Source: Burkholderia sp. L27(2015) (GTDB lineage: Bacteria > Pseudomonadota > Gammaproteobacteria > Burkholderiales > Burkholderiaceae). From it: a stretch of DNA of 64,000 nt. The DNA lies in contig NZ_LMUX01000021.1 in the NCBI RefSeq assembly GCF_009765705.1, positions 1,123,026-1,187,025 on the forward strand, in the 5' to 3' direction. Of the stretch, positions 32,587 through 42,565 are shown piece after piece (position 1 is the stretch's first letter; the number at the start of each line of letters is the position of its first letter). The notes beneath the pieces were generated by a model. That model was not told the origin of the DNA, did not search any database, and worked only from the letters and a program-made list of their open reading frames with translations. The translations under genes were made by a program, and so were the position numbers.

Positions 32587-35500
32587 ATGCTTTTGCTCTC
32601 GCGCGCTCTCGGTAATCCCAGACAAACGTTGCGCTCCGTTTATACCTCGCATGCGGTCCGCCGATGGTCGCTGATCACGGTGGCAGTGATCGTGGCATTC
32701 GGTCTGTTGGGGTTTTTCGGCGGGCCGCCCCTGATACGCCATCTGGTACAAACTCAACTCAGTCAAGCGCTGCACCGGCCCGTAACGGTCGGGCGAATCG
32801 CGCTTAATCCGTACACGCTCAACCTCGAAGTGGACCAACTTCGGATCGGCGAGCCGGCCGTGGCAGCGACTCCCGTGCCTGCGGTTGCGTCGACCGCCGT
32901 CCCGACATCCGGCGTGACAGCGGCACCTGCCACGGCAGCTGCAGTCCCGCCGACGGCAGTGCCCTTTTTTACCGTCGGAAAGCTGGTAGTGCGGCCGTCG
33001 TGGAGCGCGTTGTTCAGGCTCAAGCCGGTGATCAACGAGGTCTATCTCGAAGCGCCGGTGTTGCATCTGGTTCGCACCGCCGCGCAGCGTTTCAATTTCT
33101 CCGATCTGGTTGACGAGGCTTCGCAGCCGGGGCCGAAAGACAGCAAACCGGCCTTGTTTTCCGTTTCCAATATCCATGTGGAAGCCGGCCGTATCGACTT
33201 CGATGACGAGGTGCTGCAATCGCATCACACCATCGATCAATGGCGACTGGGCATCCCCTTCATCGCCAATCTGCCTTCGCAGGCCGACATTTTCGTGCAG
33301 CCCTTGTTGCAGGCCCGCATCGACGGCAGCCAACTCACCATCACCGGCAAAACCAAGCCCTTCAGTAGCACGCTGGATTCGACGATAGAGATCGACCTCG
33401 ACCAGTTCGATCTCACCCGTTTGTTGCCTTATGTTCCCTATGCTTTTCCGAACGGTGTACCGGTCAAGCTGCAGCAGGGCCAGCTCTCGAGCCGGCTTGG
33501 CGTGGCGTTTTCGCGCTCGCCGGATCAGACGTCGGTCAAGCTCTCGGGCAGTCTCGATTTGCAAAATCTGAATCTGATGGACCGTCAGGGTGCGGCGCTG
33601 TTTGCAGCCCGTTTGATTCATCTGGATGCGGCGCAGATCGAGCCGTTGCGTGGGATCGTGCACTTGTCCCAACTGCAGATCGACGAGCCTGCCGTGACAC
33701 TCGCGCGCGACGCGCAGGGCACGCTCAACATCGTGCAAACCTTTGCGAGTGCGCCCGCAGCGCCGGCCGCTCCGGGGGCGCGGTCCGCTTCACAGGCCGC
33801 CCCGGCGTCACAAGCCGCCCCGCAACCTGCCAGCGCATCGGCGACCGATACAGCGAGCGCACCGACCCCGCTCGATCTGGCAATCCAGCAATTCGCATTG
33901 ACCGGGGGGCGCGTCCAGTTTGACGATCATGCGGTGAACCCGGCGGCGCAGATGGCGCTCAAGGACATCAACCTCAAGCTGACCGATTTCTCCACGCTGT
34001 CGAAAAACGATGCGCGTTATACCGCACAGACCGGTTTTGATTCGGGCGGAACCTTCAATAGCGAAGGGACCTTCAACTTACCGGCGCACCGCGCGACGGC
34101 CAAGCTGACACTGAGCCAGTTTGCGCTACCCGTTTTGCAACCCTGGCTGAACGGCAACTTCAATGGCCAGATTGTCGATGGCAAACTGGCGGCCGATGCG
34201 ACGCTGCAGACCGACTGGTCGGCGCCTGCGATAGCGCTGAAGGTGGCGCCTGCAGTGGTCGACTTGACCGCGTTGCGGGTGCAGTCCGATGCGAAATCGC
34301 CGCCGTTATTGGAACTCAAGCAAGCCCACGCGCAACTGACCCAGTTCGATCTGGCAAGCCGCCAAATCGACCTAGCCGCGCTGACATTCGACGCGCTGGC
34401 GTTGCATGCGAGCCGCGACAAGGCGGGCGTGCTGAATCTGGCCGCATTGCTACCGTCGGGTTCGGGCTCGTCTGCGCATGAGTCATCGCATGCCCCGCAG
34501 TCACTCGCAACAACCGCTCCCTATTCGGACAGACCCACAGACAGACCCGCGGACAGCCTCACGGCCCGACACGCAGCCAGACACGCGGCCCGAATAACCC
34601 AAACGACCCAGACAGCCGCGGCGACCTCGGGCTGGCATTACAAAATTGGCGTATTGAGCCTACAAGATGGCGATCTGAACCTGAGCGACCTCGCGACCAC
34701 GCCGGCTGTTGCGCTCAAGCTCGCGCCCCTGCAGGTCAAAATTTCGCAGATCAGCGACGCGCTGGACCGACCGTGGCAAGTCGAGGCAAACGGCACATTC
34801 AACAAGAAGGGCAGTTTCTCGACCAACGGCAGCGTGACCGCCGAGCCGCTTGCGGTGGCCATGCACCTGAACGCGAAAAATCTCGATATGGCGGCTTTCG
34901 AGCCGTATTTCGGTGCGCACTTGAATGCTGCCGTCGCCAGCGCGCTATTTAGCGCAAACGGCGACCTCAAGCTCGCGCGCCCGGAGCAGAACCTGCAGGC
35001 CGCGTATGACGGTGACGCCTCGCTCGATGAAGTGCGCATGCTGGACCGCGCCAGCGCCGACTTATTCGCCGGCTGGAGCACCTTGAATGTCGCGCATATC
35101 AAGGCGCGCTACGACATGCACGGCCCCGATCTGGAAGTGGGCACGGTCTCGCTCAGTAATTTCTATGCGCGTGTGATTCTTGACCAGAACGGCCGCTTGA
35201 ACTTGAGCAATCTGGTGGCTCAGCCAGCGCAACCGGCGGCTTCGCTTACGCGTACCGATGCCGCAGCGGCCGACGCCGCTTCTGCGGCGGCTGCCGCCAA
35301 AGCCACCGCCGCATCGGCTGCAGCAACTGCAGCAGCCAGCACGCCGGCCACAACGCCGGTCAACGCAAAACCCCCACTCAACGTGCGCTTCGGTCAATTC
35401 CTGCTGCAACGCGGCCGGATCAATTACACCGATAATTTCATCAAGCCCAACTTCACTGCGAACTTGGTCAATATCGGTGGCAAGATCGGTTCGTTCGGCA

Positions 35501-36561
35501 CGCGCAGTACACAGGCGGCACCCATCGACCTCAAAGGCAGTCTCGATGGGCGCGGGCCGTTGTCGATCAGCGGCACGCTCAATCCCTTGATAGCCAATCC
35601 CGAACTGGACTTGACCGTGAGCGCCAGCGGCATCGAGCTGACCAGTTTCACGCCTTATTCCACTAAATACGCGGGTTACCCGATCACCGAGGGGCGACTC
35701 AATGTCGATCTGCACTATCAACTTGCCAATAATCAGTTGACGGCCAATAACCATATATTTATTGACCAACTGACCTTTGGCGACCAAGTGCAGAACTCGA
35801 CCGCCACGCATCTTCCGGTCAGGCTGGCTATCGCGCTATTAAAGAATTCGCGAGGTCAGATCGACGTCAACGTGCCCGTATCGGGCTCGCTGTCCGATCC
35901 TCAATTCAGCGTCGGCAGCTTGATATGGAGCGCGTTCGTCAATCTGATCGAGAAGGCCGTCACGGCGCCATTCACTTTATTGGCGAGCGCCTTCGGCGGC
36001 TCGGAACAATTGCAGTATGTGGAATTCGCCCCCGGCTCCTCGACATTGAGTGTCGATGCGCAGCAGAAACTGGAGACGCTTGCCAAGGCGATGGTGGACA
36101 AGCCGGCGGTGAAACTCGATCTGATCGGGCGAGCCGATCCCGCACAGGACGGCCCGGGATTGAAGCGTCTCGACGTGGACCGCGCGGTGCGTCAGCAAAA
36201 GGTTAAAGATCTGATCGGACACGGTGAAAGCATATCGCTGAAGGATGTCAAAGTGTCGCCGGACGAATACGACAAATATTTGACGCGCGCCTACAAGGCG
36301 GCCGACTTCAAGAAACCGCGCAACCTGATAGGGCTGGAAAAAACCCTGCCGGCCCCCGAGATGACTGCGGCGCTGGAAGAGAATACGCCCGTGGACGATG
36401 CCGCCTTGCGCGAACTGGCACAGGCACGCGTGGCTGCGGTGCACCAGTTCCTCGAAGGCAAGGTCGCGCCGGACAGGTTGTATGACCGCTCCCCGCATCT
36501 TGACGCGAGCGGCATCACCGATAAGGGGGCGACGACACGAGTCGATTTCGTGTTGAAATAA
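32587..36561 (+). CDS. DUF748 / AsmA-like giant envelope protein
   Basis: A 1324-residue protein anchored by one N-terminal helix (about 29-48) with the rest in the periplasm. Repeated AsmA-like beta blocks are visible, each with LDL/LNLxNL type strands, separated by three Ala/Pro/Ser-rich linkers (about 95-125, 385-425 and 885-930). The C-terminal 190 residues include an OmpA-like stretch (VEFAPGSSTLSVDAQQKLET), as in other DUF748 proteins. The family resembles bridge-like lipid-transfer proteins, which suggests phospholipid traffic between membranes. GGAGG lies before the ATG. Confidence 0.85.
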   Translation: MLLLSRALGNPRQTLRSVYTSHAVRRWSLITVAVIVAFGLLGFFGGPPLIRHLVQTQLSQALHRPVTVGRIALNPYTLNLEVDQLRIGEPAVAATPVPAVASTAVPTSGVTAAPATAAAVPPTAVPFFTVGKLVVRPSWSALFRLKPVINEVYLEAPVLHLVRTAAQRFNFSDLVDEASQPGPKDSKPALFSVSNIHVEAGRIDFDDEVLQSHHTIDQWRLGIPFIANLPSQADIFVQPLLQARIDGSQLTITGKTKPFSSTLDSTIEIDLDQFDLTRLLPYVPYAFPNGVPVKLQQGQLSSRLGVAFSRSPDQTSVKLSGSLDLQNLNLMDRQGAALFAARLIHLDAAQIEPLRGIVHLSQLQIDEPAVTLARDAQGTLNIVQTFASAPAAPAAPGARSASQAAPASQAAPQPASASATDTASAPTPLDLAIQQFALTGGRVQFDDHAVNPAAQMALKDINLKLTDFSTLSKNDARYTAQTGFDSGGTFNSEGTFNLPAHRATAKLTLSQFALPVLQPWLNGNFNGQIVDGKLAADATLQTDWSAPAIALKVAPAVVDLTALRVQSDAKSPPLLELKQAHAQLTQFDLASRQIDLAALTFDALALHASRDKAGVLNLAALLPSGSGSSAHESSHAPQSLATTAPYSDRPTDRPADSLTARHAARHAARITQTTQTAAATSGWHYKIGVLSLQDGDLNLSDLATTPAVALKLAPLQVKISQISDALDRPWQVEANGTFNKKGSFSTNGSVTAEPLAVAMHLNAKNLDMAAFEPYFGAHLNAAVASALFSANGDLKLARPEQNLQAAYDGDASLDEVRMLDRASADLFAGWSTLNVAHIKARYDMHGPDLEVGTVSLSNFYARVILDQNGRLNLSNLVAQPAQPAASLTRTDAAAADAASAAAAAKATAASAAATAAASTPATTPVNAKPPLNVRFGQFLLQRGRINYTDNFIKPNFTANLVNIGGKIGSFGTRSTQAAPIDLKGSLDGRGPLSISGTLNPLIANPELDLTVSASGIELTSFTPYSTKYAGYPITEGRLNVDLHYQLANNQLTANNHIFIDQLTFGDQVQNSTATHLPVRLAIALLKNSRGQIDVNVPVSGSLSDPQFSVGSLIWSAFVNLIEKAVTAPFTLLASAFGGSEQLQYVEFAPGSSTLSVDAQQKLETLAKAMVDKPAVKLDLIGRADPAQDGPGLKRLDVDRAVRQQKVKDLIGHGESISLKDVKVSPDEYDKYLTRAYKAADFKKPRNLIGLEKTLPAPEMTAALEENTPVDDAALRELAQARVAAVHQFLEGKVAPDRLYDRSPHLDASGITDKGATTRVDFVLK

Positions 36562-36565
36562 ATAG

Positions 36566-36589
36566 AGTGGCCCGCAATTGCGGGCCACT
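36566..36589. terminator. Bidirectional terminator
   Basis: AGTGGCCCGCAATTGCGGGCCACT (only its 24-bp palindromic arms matter) lies between the DUF748 stop and the convergent SYLF stop. The stem is 10-11 bp with a small AATT loop. The T run on the plus strand is weak, but position and symmetry fit a shared terminator. Confidence 0.7.
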
Positions 36590-36615
36590 TTCACATCATG
36601 CGCTCAAGCCTGCGA

Positions 36616-37203
36616 TCAAAGATCGAGGCGCGAGACCTTGGTGCCTTCCAGCGACAGGTTTGCCATCAAGCCGCTGTTGGTCAGCACGATGGCTTCGATT
36701 GGCGCCTGTGCCGTGTTCGTGTCGATATCGCCGTTGGCGCCGACTTTGAGCAAAGCGACCGAAGCGTCGCCGCCGGCCGACCAGCCGTTGCTGTTACGGA
36801 ATTGGTCGAGCGCCGATTGCGTCATGAACAGGAAAATAATCGCTTTGGACTGCGCACCGATCTGCAAACCAACCGATGCCGATGTCGTGCTGTAGTACCC
36901 GGTGGTCGCGCCGTTTACGCGCAGCACACCTTCGCCGTACTGGCCACCGACCCAAAACCCTGCGGCGATGACCGAGGGAAACACCAATACGCCCTTGGCT
37001 CGTCCGACAAGCTGGCGTGAGCTGCGGGCGGTATCGTACAAGCGTCCCAGCGTGGCGTCCGCGTCCGTATTCAGGCTCCTGCGTTTAGCTGCCGGGTCGC
37101 CGCTGCCTACGTTCGATCCTCCGGTGGTCGTGCAGCCAGCCAGCGCCATGCCGCCTGCTGCCAGAGTTGTGCCGGTGGTGATCAGAAATTTGCGTCGTTC
37201 CAT
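36616..37203 (-). CDS. SYLF (YSC84) domain lipoprotein
   Basis: A 195-residue SYLF lipid-binding-domain protein. The N-terminus MERRKFLITTG looks like a Tat signal and continues to the lipobox ALAGC, with acylated Cys near residue 24. SYLF blocks are AKGVLVFPSVIAAGFWVGGQ, GEGVLRVNGATTGYYS, SVGLQIGAQSKAIIFLF and ISNSGLM-like end. The domain binds phosphoinositides in eukaryotes; in bacteria its role is not settled, probably outer-membrane related. Confidence 0.88.
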   Translation of the reverse strand: MERRKFLITTGTTLAAGGMALAGCTTTGGSNVGSGDPAAKRRSLNTDADATLGRLYDTARSSRQLVGRAKGVLVFPSVIAAGFWVGGQYGEGVLRVNGATTGYYSTTSASVGLQIGAQSKAIIFLFMTQSALDQFRNSNGWSAGGDASVALLKVGANGDIDTNTAQAPIEAIVLTNSGLMANLSLEGTKVSRLDL

Positions 37204-37355
37204 TATGTATATCTCCAGTTGTCAAAAAGCGGGAAGGGAGGACACACCTGAACGAGGGCGAGCGCCAAATGCGACAGCGCGCACATTCCCCGATCGACCT
37301 TAACGGTCCTTAATGTGCATCTCTATTGAGATAGACCATTGACCCTCAAAAAAAT

Positions 37356-38618
37356 TCAGCTATTTATCTGTCCAAGCGCGTACTTGCGACAATGTTCGAG
37401 ATATCCGCGCTCGTGATCGATGATCATCTCGACAATGCTGGCCCAGAGCCATGATGGTGCATCAAGAGTTTTTGAACGATTGCGTTGCAGCTCTGTCTTC
37501 CACAATTTACGCGTCGCCACGTCCATTTGCCGTGCATGCGCGTGTCCGACCACCTGCGCCAGAAAGCGCGCCGTGCGCATCGCTTCATTCTCGGTAAGGC
37601 GGTCGATTTCGATTTTCAGATCCTGCGGGCGCAGCTCGCGCAGCACGATAGAGCGCTCGAGAAAGTGCTCGGCGCGCATGCGCTCGCCGAGAAACGGCGC
37701 CAAATGACGTGCGCCTTCCACGACGCGCAACGCATTGTCGCGCGGCATGCGGGCGCCGGGGGTGCGCGGCGGCGCCGCTGAGACCGCTTCCTTGATGTCC
37801 ATCAGGCATAGGTCACTCCCACCCGCACGCCCATCCGCACGCGCACCCGCACGCGCACCCGGCTCGGAGCCGATATCAAGCAGGACCGCGTAACGCAAGC
37901 GTCCCAGCGAACTGCAACCTTTCACCCAATACGCGGCGTCGACCACTTCGACGCGGGCATCGTCGGCGTGTGCGCGTATTGAGGTCGCCAGCCGCGAAAC
38001 CACCTGCTTCTCGAACAATTGCTCGATGGCACGTCGTTCTTTCTTGGCCAGCGGCCAGAACCGTTTGCCTAACGGAATCGTGGGCCGGGTATCCTCGATA
38101 CGTTCGCGCGCCAAATGGCCCCAGGTGCGCTTGACTGCCTGCTTCATCACCAATTGAACGGTCGAGGGCATGGCAAACGATTCCGGCGACTCGGCGCTGT
38201 CGTCGTCAAATGCCTGGGCATAACCCACGATCAATTGTTCGAGCATTTTTGCCGTCGTCACACCGGGTAAATCCGACCCGCGGGCGGCCGTAGCAAGTGA
38301 CAGGCCCAGCCGGATCAAGTCATGCGCGGGGTTCCCGATGACGGTTTGATCCAGATCGCGGATCTGCAATTCGACTTGGCCCTGCGCATTGGCGACCGGG
38401 CCCAGGTTGCCCAGATGGCAATCGCCGCAAATCCAGATCGACGGGCCTTCCGGAACCGTGTGGCTTTTAAGCGCTTTGAGCCCTTCATAGAACTTCAGGG
38501 TGTTGCCGCGCACATAGGCACTGGCCGAGCGCGCCATTTTTAAATTGCGCTGGTCGGCCAAAAGCGCCGCACGGTCATCGGGACCGGGCAACTTTTGCGA
38601 TTTTTTCCTCATGAGCAA
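37356..38618 (-). CDS. DUF2252 family protein
   Basis: A 420-residue cytosolic protein of DUF2252, which has a kinase-like (aminoglycoside phosphotransferase-like) look. Kinase-like pieces are IWICGDCHLGNLGP (H-x-x-N catalytic-loop-like) and IRDLDQTVIGNPAHDLIRLG (D-x-D metal-like). The substrate is unknown. There is a short GARAGARADGRAGG low-complexity insert near residue 255. It is transcribed alone or with the DUF3096 micro-gene upstream. Confidence 0.85.
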   Translation of the reverse strand: MLMRKKSQKLPGPDDRAALLADQRNLKMARSASAYVRGNTLKFYEGLKALKSHTVPEGPSIWICGDCHLGNLGPVANAQGQVELQIRDLDQTVIGNPAHDLIRLGLSLATAARGSDLPGVTTAKMLEQLIVGYAQAFDDDSAESPESFAMPSTVQLVMKQAVKRTWGHLARERIEDTRPTIPLGKRFWPLAKKERRAIEQLFEKQVVSRLATSIRAHADDARVEVVDAAYWVKGCSSLGRLRYAVLLDIGSEPGARAGARADGRAGGSDLCLMDIKEAVSAAPPRTPGARMPRDNALRVVEGARHLAPFLGERMRAEHFLERSIVLRELRPQDLKIEIDRLTENEAMRTARFLAQVVGHAHARQMDVATRKLWKTELQRNRSKTLDAPSWLWASIVEMIIDHERGYLEHCRKYALGQINS

Positions 38619-38720
38619 GCGTCTCGGATGCTAAGCACACGAGCCGCACAAGCCGCACGAAATGCGTAAAGCGCCACGCTGAATTTCCGTTCGCTTGCTG
38701 CGTCTCGCGTATGCAAAAGC

Positions 38721-38873
38721 TTAAAGATGCAAACCGCTGGTGCCAAAGATGCCGATTAATCCAATAATGATCAGATAAAGCGCGACGATGAAATTCAACA
38801 AGCGCGGCATGGCAAGAATCAAGACCCCTGCGATGAGTGAAACGACAGGCGTGAGAGCCAAATGAATTTGCAT
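38721..38873 (-). CDS. DUF3096 micro-protein
   Basis: A 50-residue membrane protein read from the minus strand: MQIHLALTPVVSLIAGVLIL then MPRLLNFIVALYLIIIGLIG. This is the DUF3096 pattern: two hydrophobic helices joined by an MPRLLN turn. AGAGGA lies 7 nt upstream of the ATG. The family is widespread and of unknown function. Confidence 0.85.
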   Translation of the reverse strand: MQIHLALTPVVSLIAGVLILAMPRLLNFIVALYLIIIGLIGIFGTSGLHL

Positions 38874-39222
38874 GACGGGTTCCTCTTTCTAGATTGGTGT
38901 GGGAGCAAGCGCGCCCGGCTGGTAAAAGGCCCAGGCTGCTTTACCGTGTAGCAATTTCCGTGCTCCGGGCGCAGCGCGGCAACACTTTAATTGACTCCGG
39001 GCTCGCAAAAAGATTCCCGCTTATTGGAATTGGCTGCACAGATGACGACTAAATGACCAAGCCAAACGGTATTTATCACTTTTGGGGGGATAAAACCACG
39101 TTCATTTATTTTGCTCTAACCCGCACGTGCGCTGCTGGTATCATTACCAGCGTTTCTACACAGTGAGCTAGAAACACCATCGTCCGGACTATAAATTCCG
39201 GTAATTTCAAGGATAGTAGGGC
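38874..39222. promoter_or_regulatory. Gap with two inverted repeats upstream of the 39223 gene
   Basis: GCTGGTA at 39134-39140 and TACCAGC at 39145-39151 form a 7-bp stem with a TCAT loop. Immediately after, GTTTCTA (39152-39158) and TAGAAAC (39169-39175) form a second repeat with a 10-nt spacer. Both lie within 90 nt of the downstream ATG and may be operators or leader hairpins. Nothing else is evident. Confidence 0.5.
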
Positions 39223-39996
39223 ATGGGCGAACTCACCCTAACGTTGACCGACGCGCAAATCAAACGTCTTCAGGAAGACTCCGAGGAGTTTGCCCGCATC
39301 GCGATGAAGCGTGATCCGCGCTTTGCGTTACCTAGTTTCGAAACCTTCGTGCGTTCCAGGCTTCTGGACAAGCCGACCGTCCTGACCGAGGATGCGGTCG
39401 CCGCGCTGTTGGTATCCGGCGAATATGGCTGGGCCACTCGTTCGTTCGAGAAGGGTGTGCCCGATTTGTTCAAGGTATTTATCGATGAGGGCGCTCAATT
39501 CGGCTTCACGCTCGTGCGTGCCACGGAATGGTCACAGGCCGATGCGGCGCTGCATGCTCAGGAGTGGGCTACGCACGTAGTGGAAAAAGCCGGCGGCAAG
39601 TCCAATCTGGCCGCTCCGCTGGCAGCGCAAATCGTTGCGAATAGCCAAGACTTCAAAGCGCTGGAGCAAAAAGAACAGACCCCGGCGTGGCTGGTCAGCA
39701 CCCGGCTGCACGAAATGCTGCATGCCACGCGTCGAGCACTCGATACTGCTACGGGTTCCGACGCGCGCGACAAGCTGGGGCAATTGCGCGCGCTGATGCG
39801 GCTGGCGATCGTCTACGGCTCGCTGACCCGCGAGGAAGAGCGCGGCGTGATCGATTCGCTGCACTTTAGCCGGCCGGAACTGTTTGTCGACGAACCGGAC
39901 GACATATTCGCGCACCTCGCGGCGATGCTGCGTAGATGGTTTTTACCCCATACCTTGCGGCCCAGCCCTACCCAGAGCGAACCGGCCGCTGACTGA
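39223..39996 (+). CDS. Hypothetical helical cytosolic protein
   Basis: A 257-residue soluble protein that I do not recognise. It begins MGELTLTLTDAQIKRLQEDS and is mostly helical, with conserved-looking pieces RLHEMLHATRRALDTATG and LMRLAIVYGSLTREEERGVI. The first 20 residues look like a short strand plus helix. There is no signal peptide or clear enzyme motif (an LHEML segment near 168 is not an HExxH site). It stands alone downstream of two inverted repeats. Confidence 0.75.
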   Translation: MGELTLTLTDAQIKRLQEDSEEFARIAMKRDPRFALPSFETFVRSRLLDKPTVLTEDAVAALLVSGEYGWATRSFEKGVPDLFKVFIDEGAQFGFTLVRATEWSQADAALHAQEWATHVVEKAGGKSNLAAPLAAQIVANSQDFKALEQKEQTPAWLVSTRLHEMLHATRRALDTATGSDARDKLGQLRALMRLAIVYGSLTREEERGVIDSLHFSRPELFVDEPDDIFAHLAAMLRRWFLPHTLRPSPTQSEPAAD

Positions 39997-40046
39997 TAGT
40001 CGCAAACGCGTTGAGTGTGCCGGGTGCGCTGCAGGTGGAGCGGTAT

Positions 40047-40853
40047 TTACTCGGGACTGGCGGCTCGCGCCGACGGAAACGGCGAGTACTGCTTGAGCCA
40101 CTGGGCGAACCCGCTGGACGTGGTACTGGCTTCTTGTGGCGAACGTGGTGTTGCCGGGCGCTCGTCGGCTCGCGCGGTCATGGGGTCGAGTTTGTCGACG
40201 CATTTGGCAAAACTGCGCATTGCCTGCGGGGAAGGATAGCGAATCAACTTCCCGTTGAAAAACGTCGAATCCGAGATCGACGTGTCGATCGGCAAGGCGC
40301 GGTCCTCGCCATCGGGTTCCATACGATACATCAGCGTGAAACCTTGGCCGTTGCGCAAATCCTGCACCACCCGCCCCGACGACTGATCGACCCCAAACGC
40401 AAATGATGCTACCGACGAGGGCGTGCCTGGCACGCGCTCGGCGACGCTATTGCCGGTCGATCCGTCGCTGGTTTGTACGTACGCCAGCGCGACCGAGGGT
40501 AACGGCTTCATGGCGCGCTGGGCTTCCTCGGAAAACGTGACACTCAAGCCGATACGCGGCGGCTCGTTGTCTTGAGGTATGGCATAGGCCAAGCTGCCGT
40601 CGACGATTAGCGATGCGCCGGGCAGGTCGGGCGGATTTTTCAACAGACTGCGAAAATTCAACATGCAACCGCGATATTCTTGCTGGTTGATTTCGCGAAA
40701 CCGCACGCCCAAGGTGGTAGGCACGGCCTGCGCTGAGGCCTCAAGCGGGGGCTGCACTTCCGCTTGAGCAGCCGCGGCCTGCAACGCGGCGGGCGCCAAC
40801 ATCGCGGCGGCCACCAGTCCCTGCACAATGTGCGAGCGCGAAGTGCGTGTCAT
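40047..40853 (-). CDS. Hypothetical secreted protein
   Basis: Unrecognised. The frame runs up to 40964, but the ATG at 40853 gives a typical signal peptide (MTRTSRSHIVQGLVAAAMLA, then an Ala-rich AxA end), leaving about 240 mature residues. ATG 40916 is an alternative. The mature part has strand-like segments such as LIVDGSLAYAIPQ and RIGLSVTFSEEAQ, two Cys (near residues 70 and 215) that could pair, and a Ser/Thr/Pro-rich tail. A periplasmic or surface protein is likely; no family name is offered. Confidence 0.6.
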   Translation of the reverse strand: MTRTSRSHIVQGLVAAAMLAPAALQAAAAQAEVQPPLEASAQAVPTTLGVRFREINQQEYRGCMLNFRSLLKNPPDLPGASLIVDGSLAYAIPQDNEPPRIGLSVTFSEEAQRAMKPLPSVALAYVQTSDGSTGNSVAERVPGTPSSVASFAFGVDQSSGRVVQDLRNGQGFTLMYRMEPDGEDRALPIDTSISDSTFFNGKLIRYPSPQAMRSFAKCVDKLDPMTARADERPATPRSPQEASTTSSGFAQWLKQYSPFPSARAASPE

Positions 40854-41077
40854 CGCCCGCAGCAGTGCTGCGCGACGGCTAGGGACTGACGTTGAAAAAG
40901 CAATCGGACTCGGCATCGAAACAGTTCGGGGTGGAGACACACAATACCTACGCGTAGGCCGCATATCGGATCATAAACCTGAACGGATGATAAACCTGAT
41001 TTAGGAAAGCAGGGGGCGCGCCCGTGTGGCCGGCTTGATCTGCGTCGCGTTGTTGCATCATCGACCTTTCCGTCGAC

Positions 41078-42565
41078 TCACTTCTTTCGCAGCGGTACGT
41101 TCTTGAGCAGCCACGACAAACCGAACGCGACGAGCGCTACGCACGCCGCTACGGTGTAGACGACATCGAGCGAAGCGGCGAACGCGTGCAGATAGTCGGT
41201 GCGTATCGGCTCGGCGAGCTGGCGTATCGACTCGGGCCCGAGTGTTTGCGGCAGCACCGTGTCGGGCGGCAAGACAACCGAGAGGCGGGCGCGCAAACCG
41301 TTCGAAAAGATTGCCCCGAACGTGGCAACACCGACGGAGCCGCCGATCGAGCGGAATAGCGTCGCGCCGGAAGTGGCCACGCCCATATGCTTGAAATCCA
41401 CGGCGTTTTGCACGGCCAGCACCAAGACCTGCATGACCAGGCCCAGCCCCATGCCGAGCAGGCCCATGAATGCATAGAACGCCAGGTTGGAGGTCCCCGT
41501 GCCCAGCGTGGAAAACAGCGCCATCGCGATCGCAATAAAGCTGGTGCCGATGATCGGGAAAATGCGGTATTTGCCGATTTTGCTGATCAAGAACCCGCTC
41601 AATATCGACGTGAACAAAATGCCGCCCATCATAGGCACCATCTGCATGCCCGCGTGTGAGGGCGACGAGCCCTTGACGACCTGCAGGTACAAGGGCATGA
41701 ACGTGACCGACCCGAACAGCGCGAAGCCGACGATGAACCCCATCATGCTGGTGACCACGAAGGTGTGCAGGCGAAACAGTTCCAATGGAATGATCGGTTC
41801 TCGGGCCTGTTGTTCCTCGTGTATGAATCCTCCCACGCACACCATGCCCATGGCCAGCGTCAGCCACAGTTGCGCCGACGACCACGGCAGCAACGTCCCG
41901 CCCTGGCTCGTGAACAGGATCACGCCTGCCAACGCGCCCGCCAGGAACAGCGCGCCCATATAGTCGACCTCGTGCTTGATCTTGGTCGTACGCGGGTTGA
42001 ACGCAATGCCGAGAATGAACAGGCAGATCAGCCCCACCGGCAAGTTGATGTAAAAAATCCAGCGCCACGACAGATGTTCAACGATAAACCCGCCCAATAA
42101 CGGTCCGACGATCGTTGCGATGCCGAACACCCCGCCGAACAGCCCTTGGTAGCGGCCGCGCTCAGCCGGTGGAATCACGTCGCCGATGGCCGCCATCGTG
42201 GTCACCATCAAACCGCCGCCGCCTAGCCCCTGCAAGGCTCTGAGCACGATCAGCTCGGTCAGGTTCTGCGCCAGGCCGCATAACACCGAGCCCACGAGAA
42301 ACAAGCCGACGGCCACCTGCAGCATGATTTTGCGTCCGAGCATGTCGCCCAGCTTGCCGTAGATTGGCACCGCGATGGTTTCGCTGAGCAAATACGCGGT
42401 CACGACCCACGATAGATTTTCCGGGCTGCCCAGCTCGCCGACTATGGTGGGTAACGCGGTGGATACGATCGTTTGATCGAGCGCAGCCAGCAGCAGCACG
42501 AGCATGAGCGCTGGAAAAATAAGCCAGATGCGCGGGGCGTCGCTGGTTTGGGCTGCGGGAGTCAC
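41078..42565 (-). CDS. DHA2-family multidrug efflux MFS transporter
   Basis: A drug:H+ antiporter of 14 predicted membrane segments (EmrB/QacA type), about 495 residues. Motif D1 LDQTIVSTALPTI, motif A GKLGDMLGRKIML and motif C GGVFGIATIVGPLLGG are all intact. No ATG starts the frame; GTG 42565 is my choice and TTG 42610 is the alternative, both without strong RBS. It may export toxic organics, but the substrate cannot be read. No membrane-fusion partner or regulator gene is adjacent. Confidence 0.85.
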   Translation of the reverse strand: MTPAAQTSDAPRIWLIFPALMLVLLLAALDQTIVSTALPTIVGELGSPENLSWVVTAYLLSETIAVPIYGKLGDMLGRKIMLQVAVGLFLVGSVLCGLAQNLTELIVLRALQGLGGGGLMVTTMAAIGDVIPPAERGRYQGLFGGVFGIATIVGPLLGGFIVEHLSWRWIFYINLPVGLICLFILGIAFNPRTTKIKHEVDYMGALFLAGALAGVILFTSQGGTLLPWSSAQLWLTLAMGMVCVGGFIHEEQQAREPIIPLELFRLHTFVVTSMMGFIVGFALFGSVTFMPLYLQVVKGSSPSHAGMQMVPMMGGILFTSILSGFLISKIGKYRIFPIIGTSFIAIAMALFSTLGTGTSNLAFYAFMGLLGMGLGLVMQVLVLAVQNAVDFKHMGVATSGATLFRSIGGSVGVATFGAIFSNGLRARLSVVLPPDTVLPQTLGPESIRQLAEPIRTDYLHAFAASLDVVYTVAACVALVAFGLSWLLKNVPLRKK

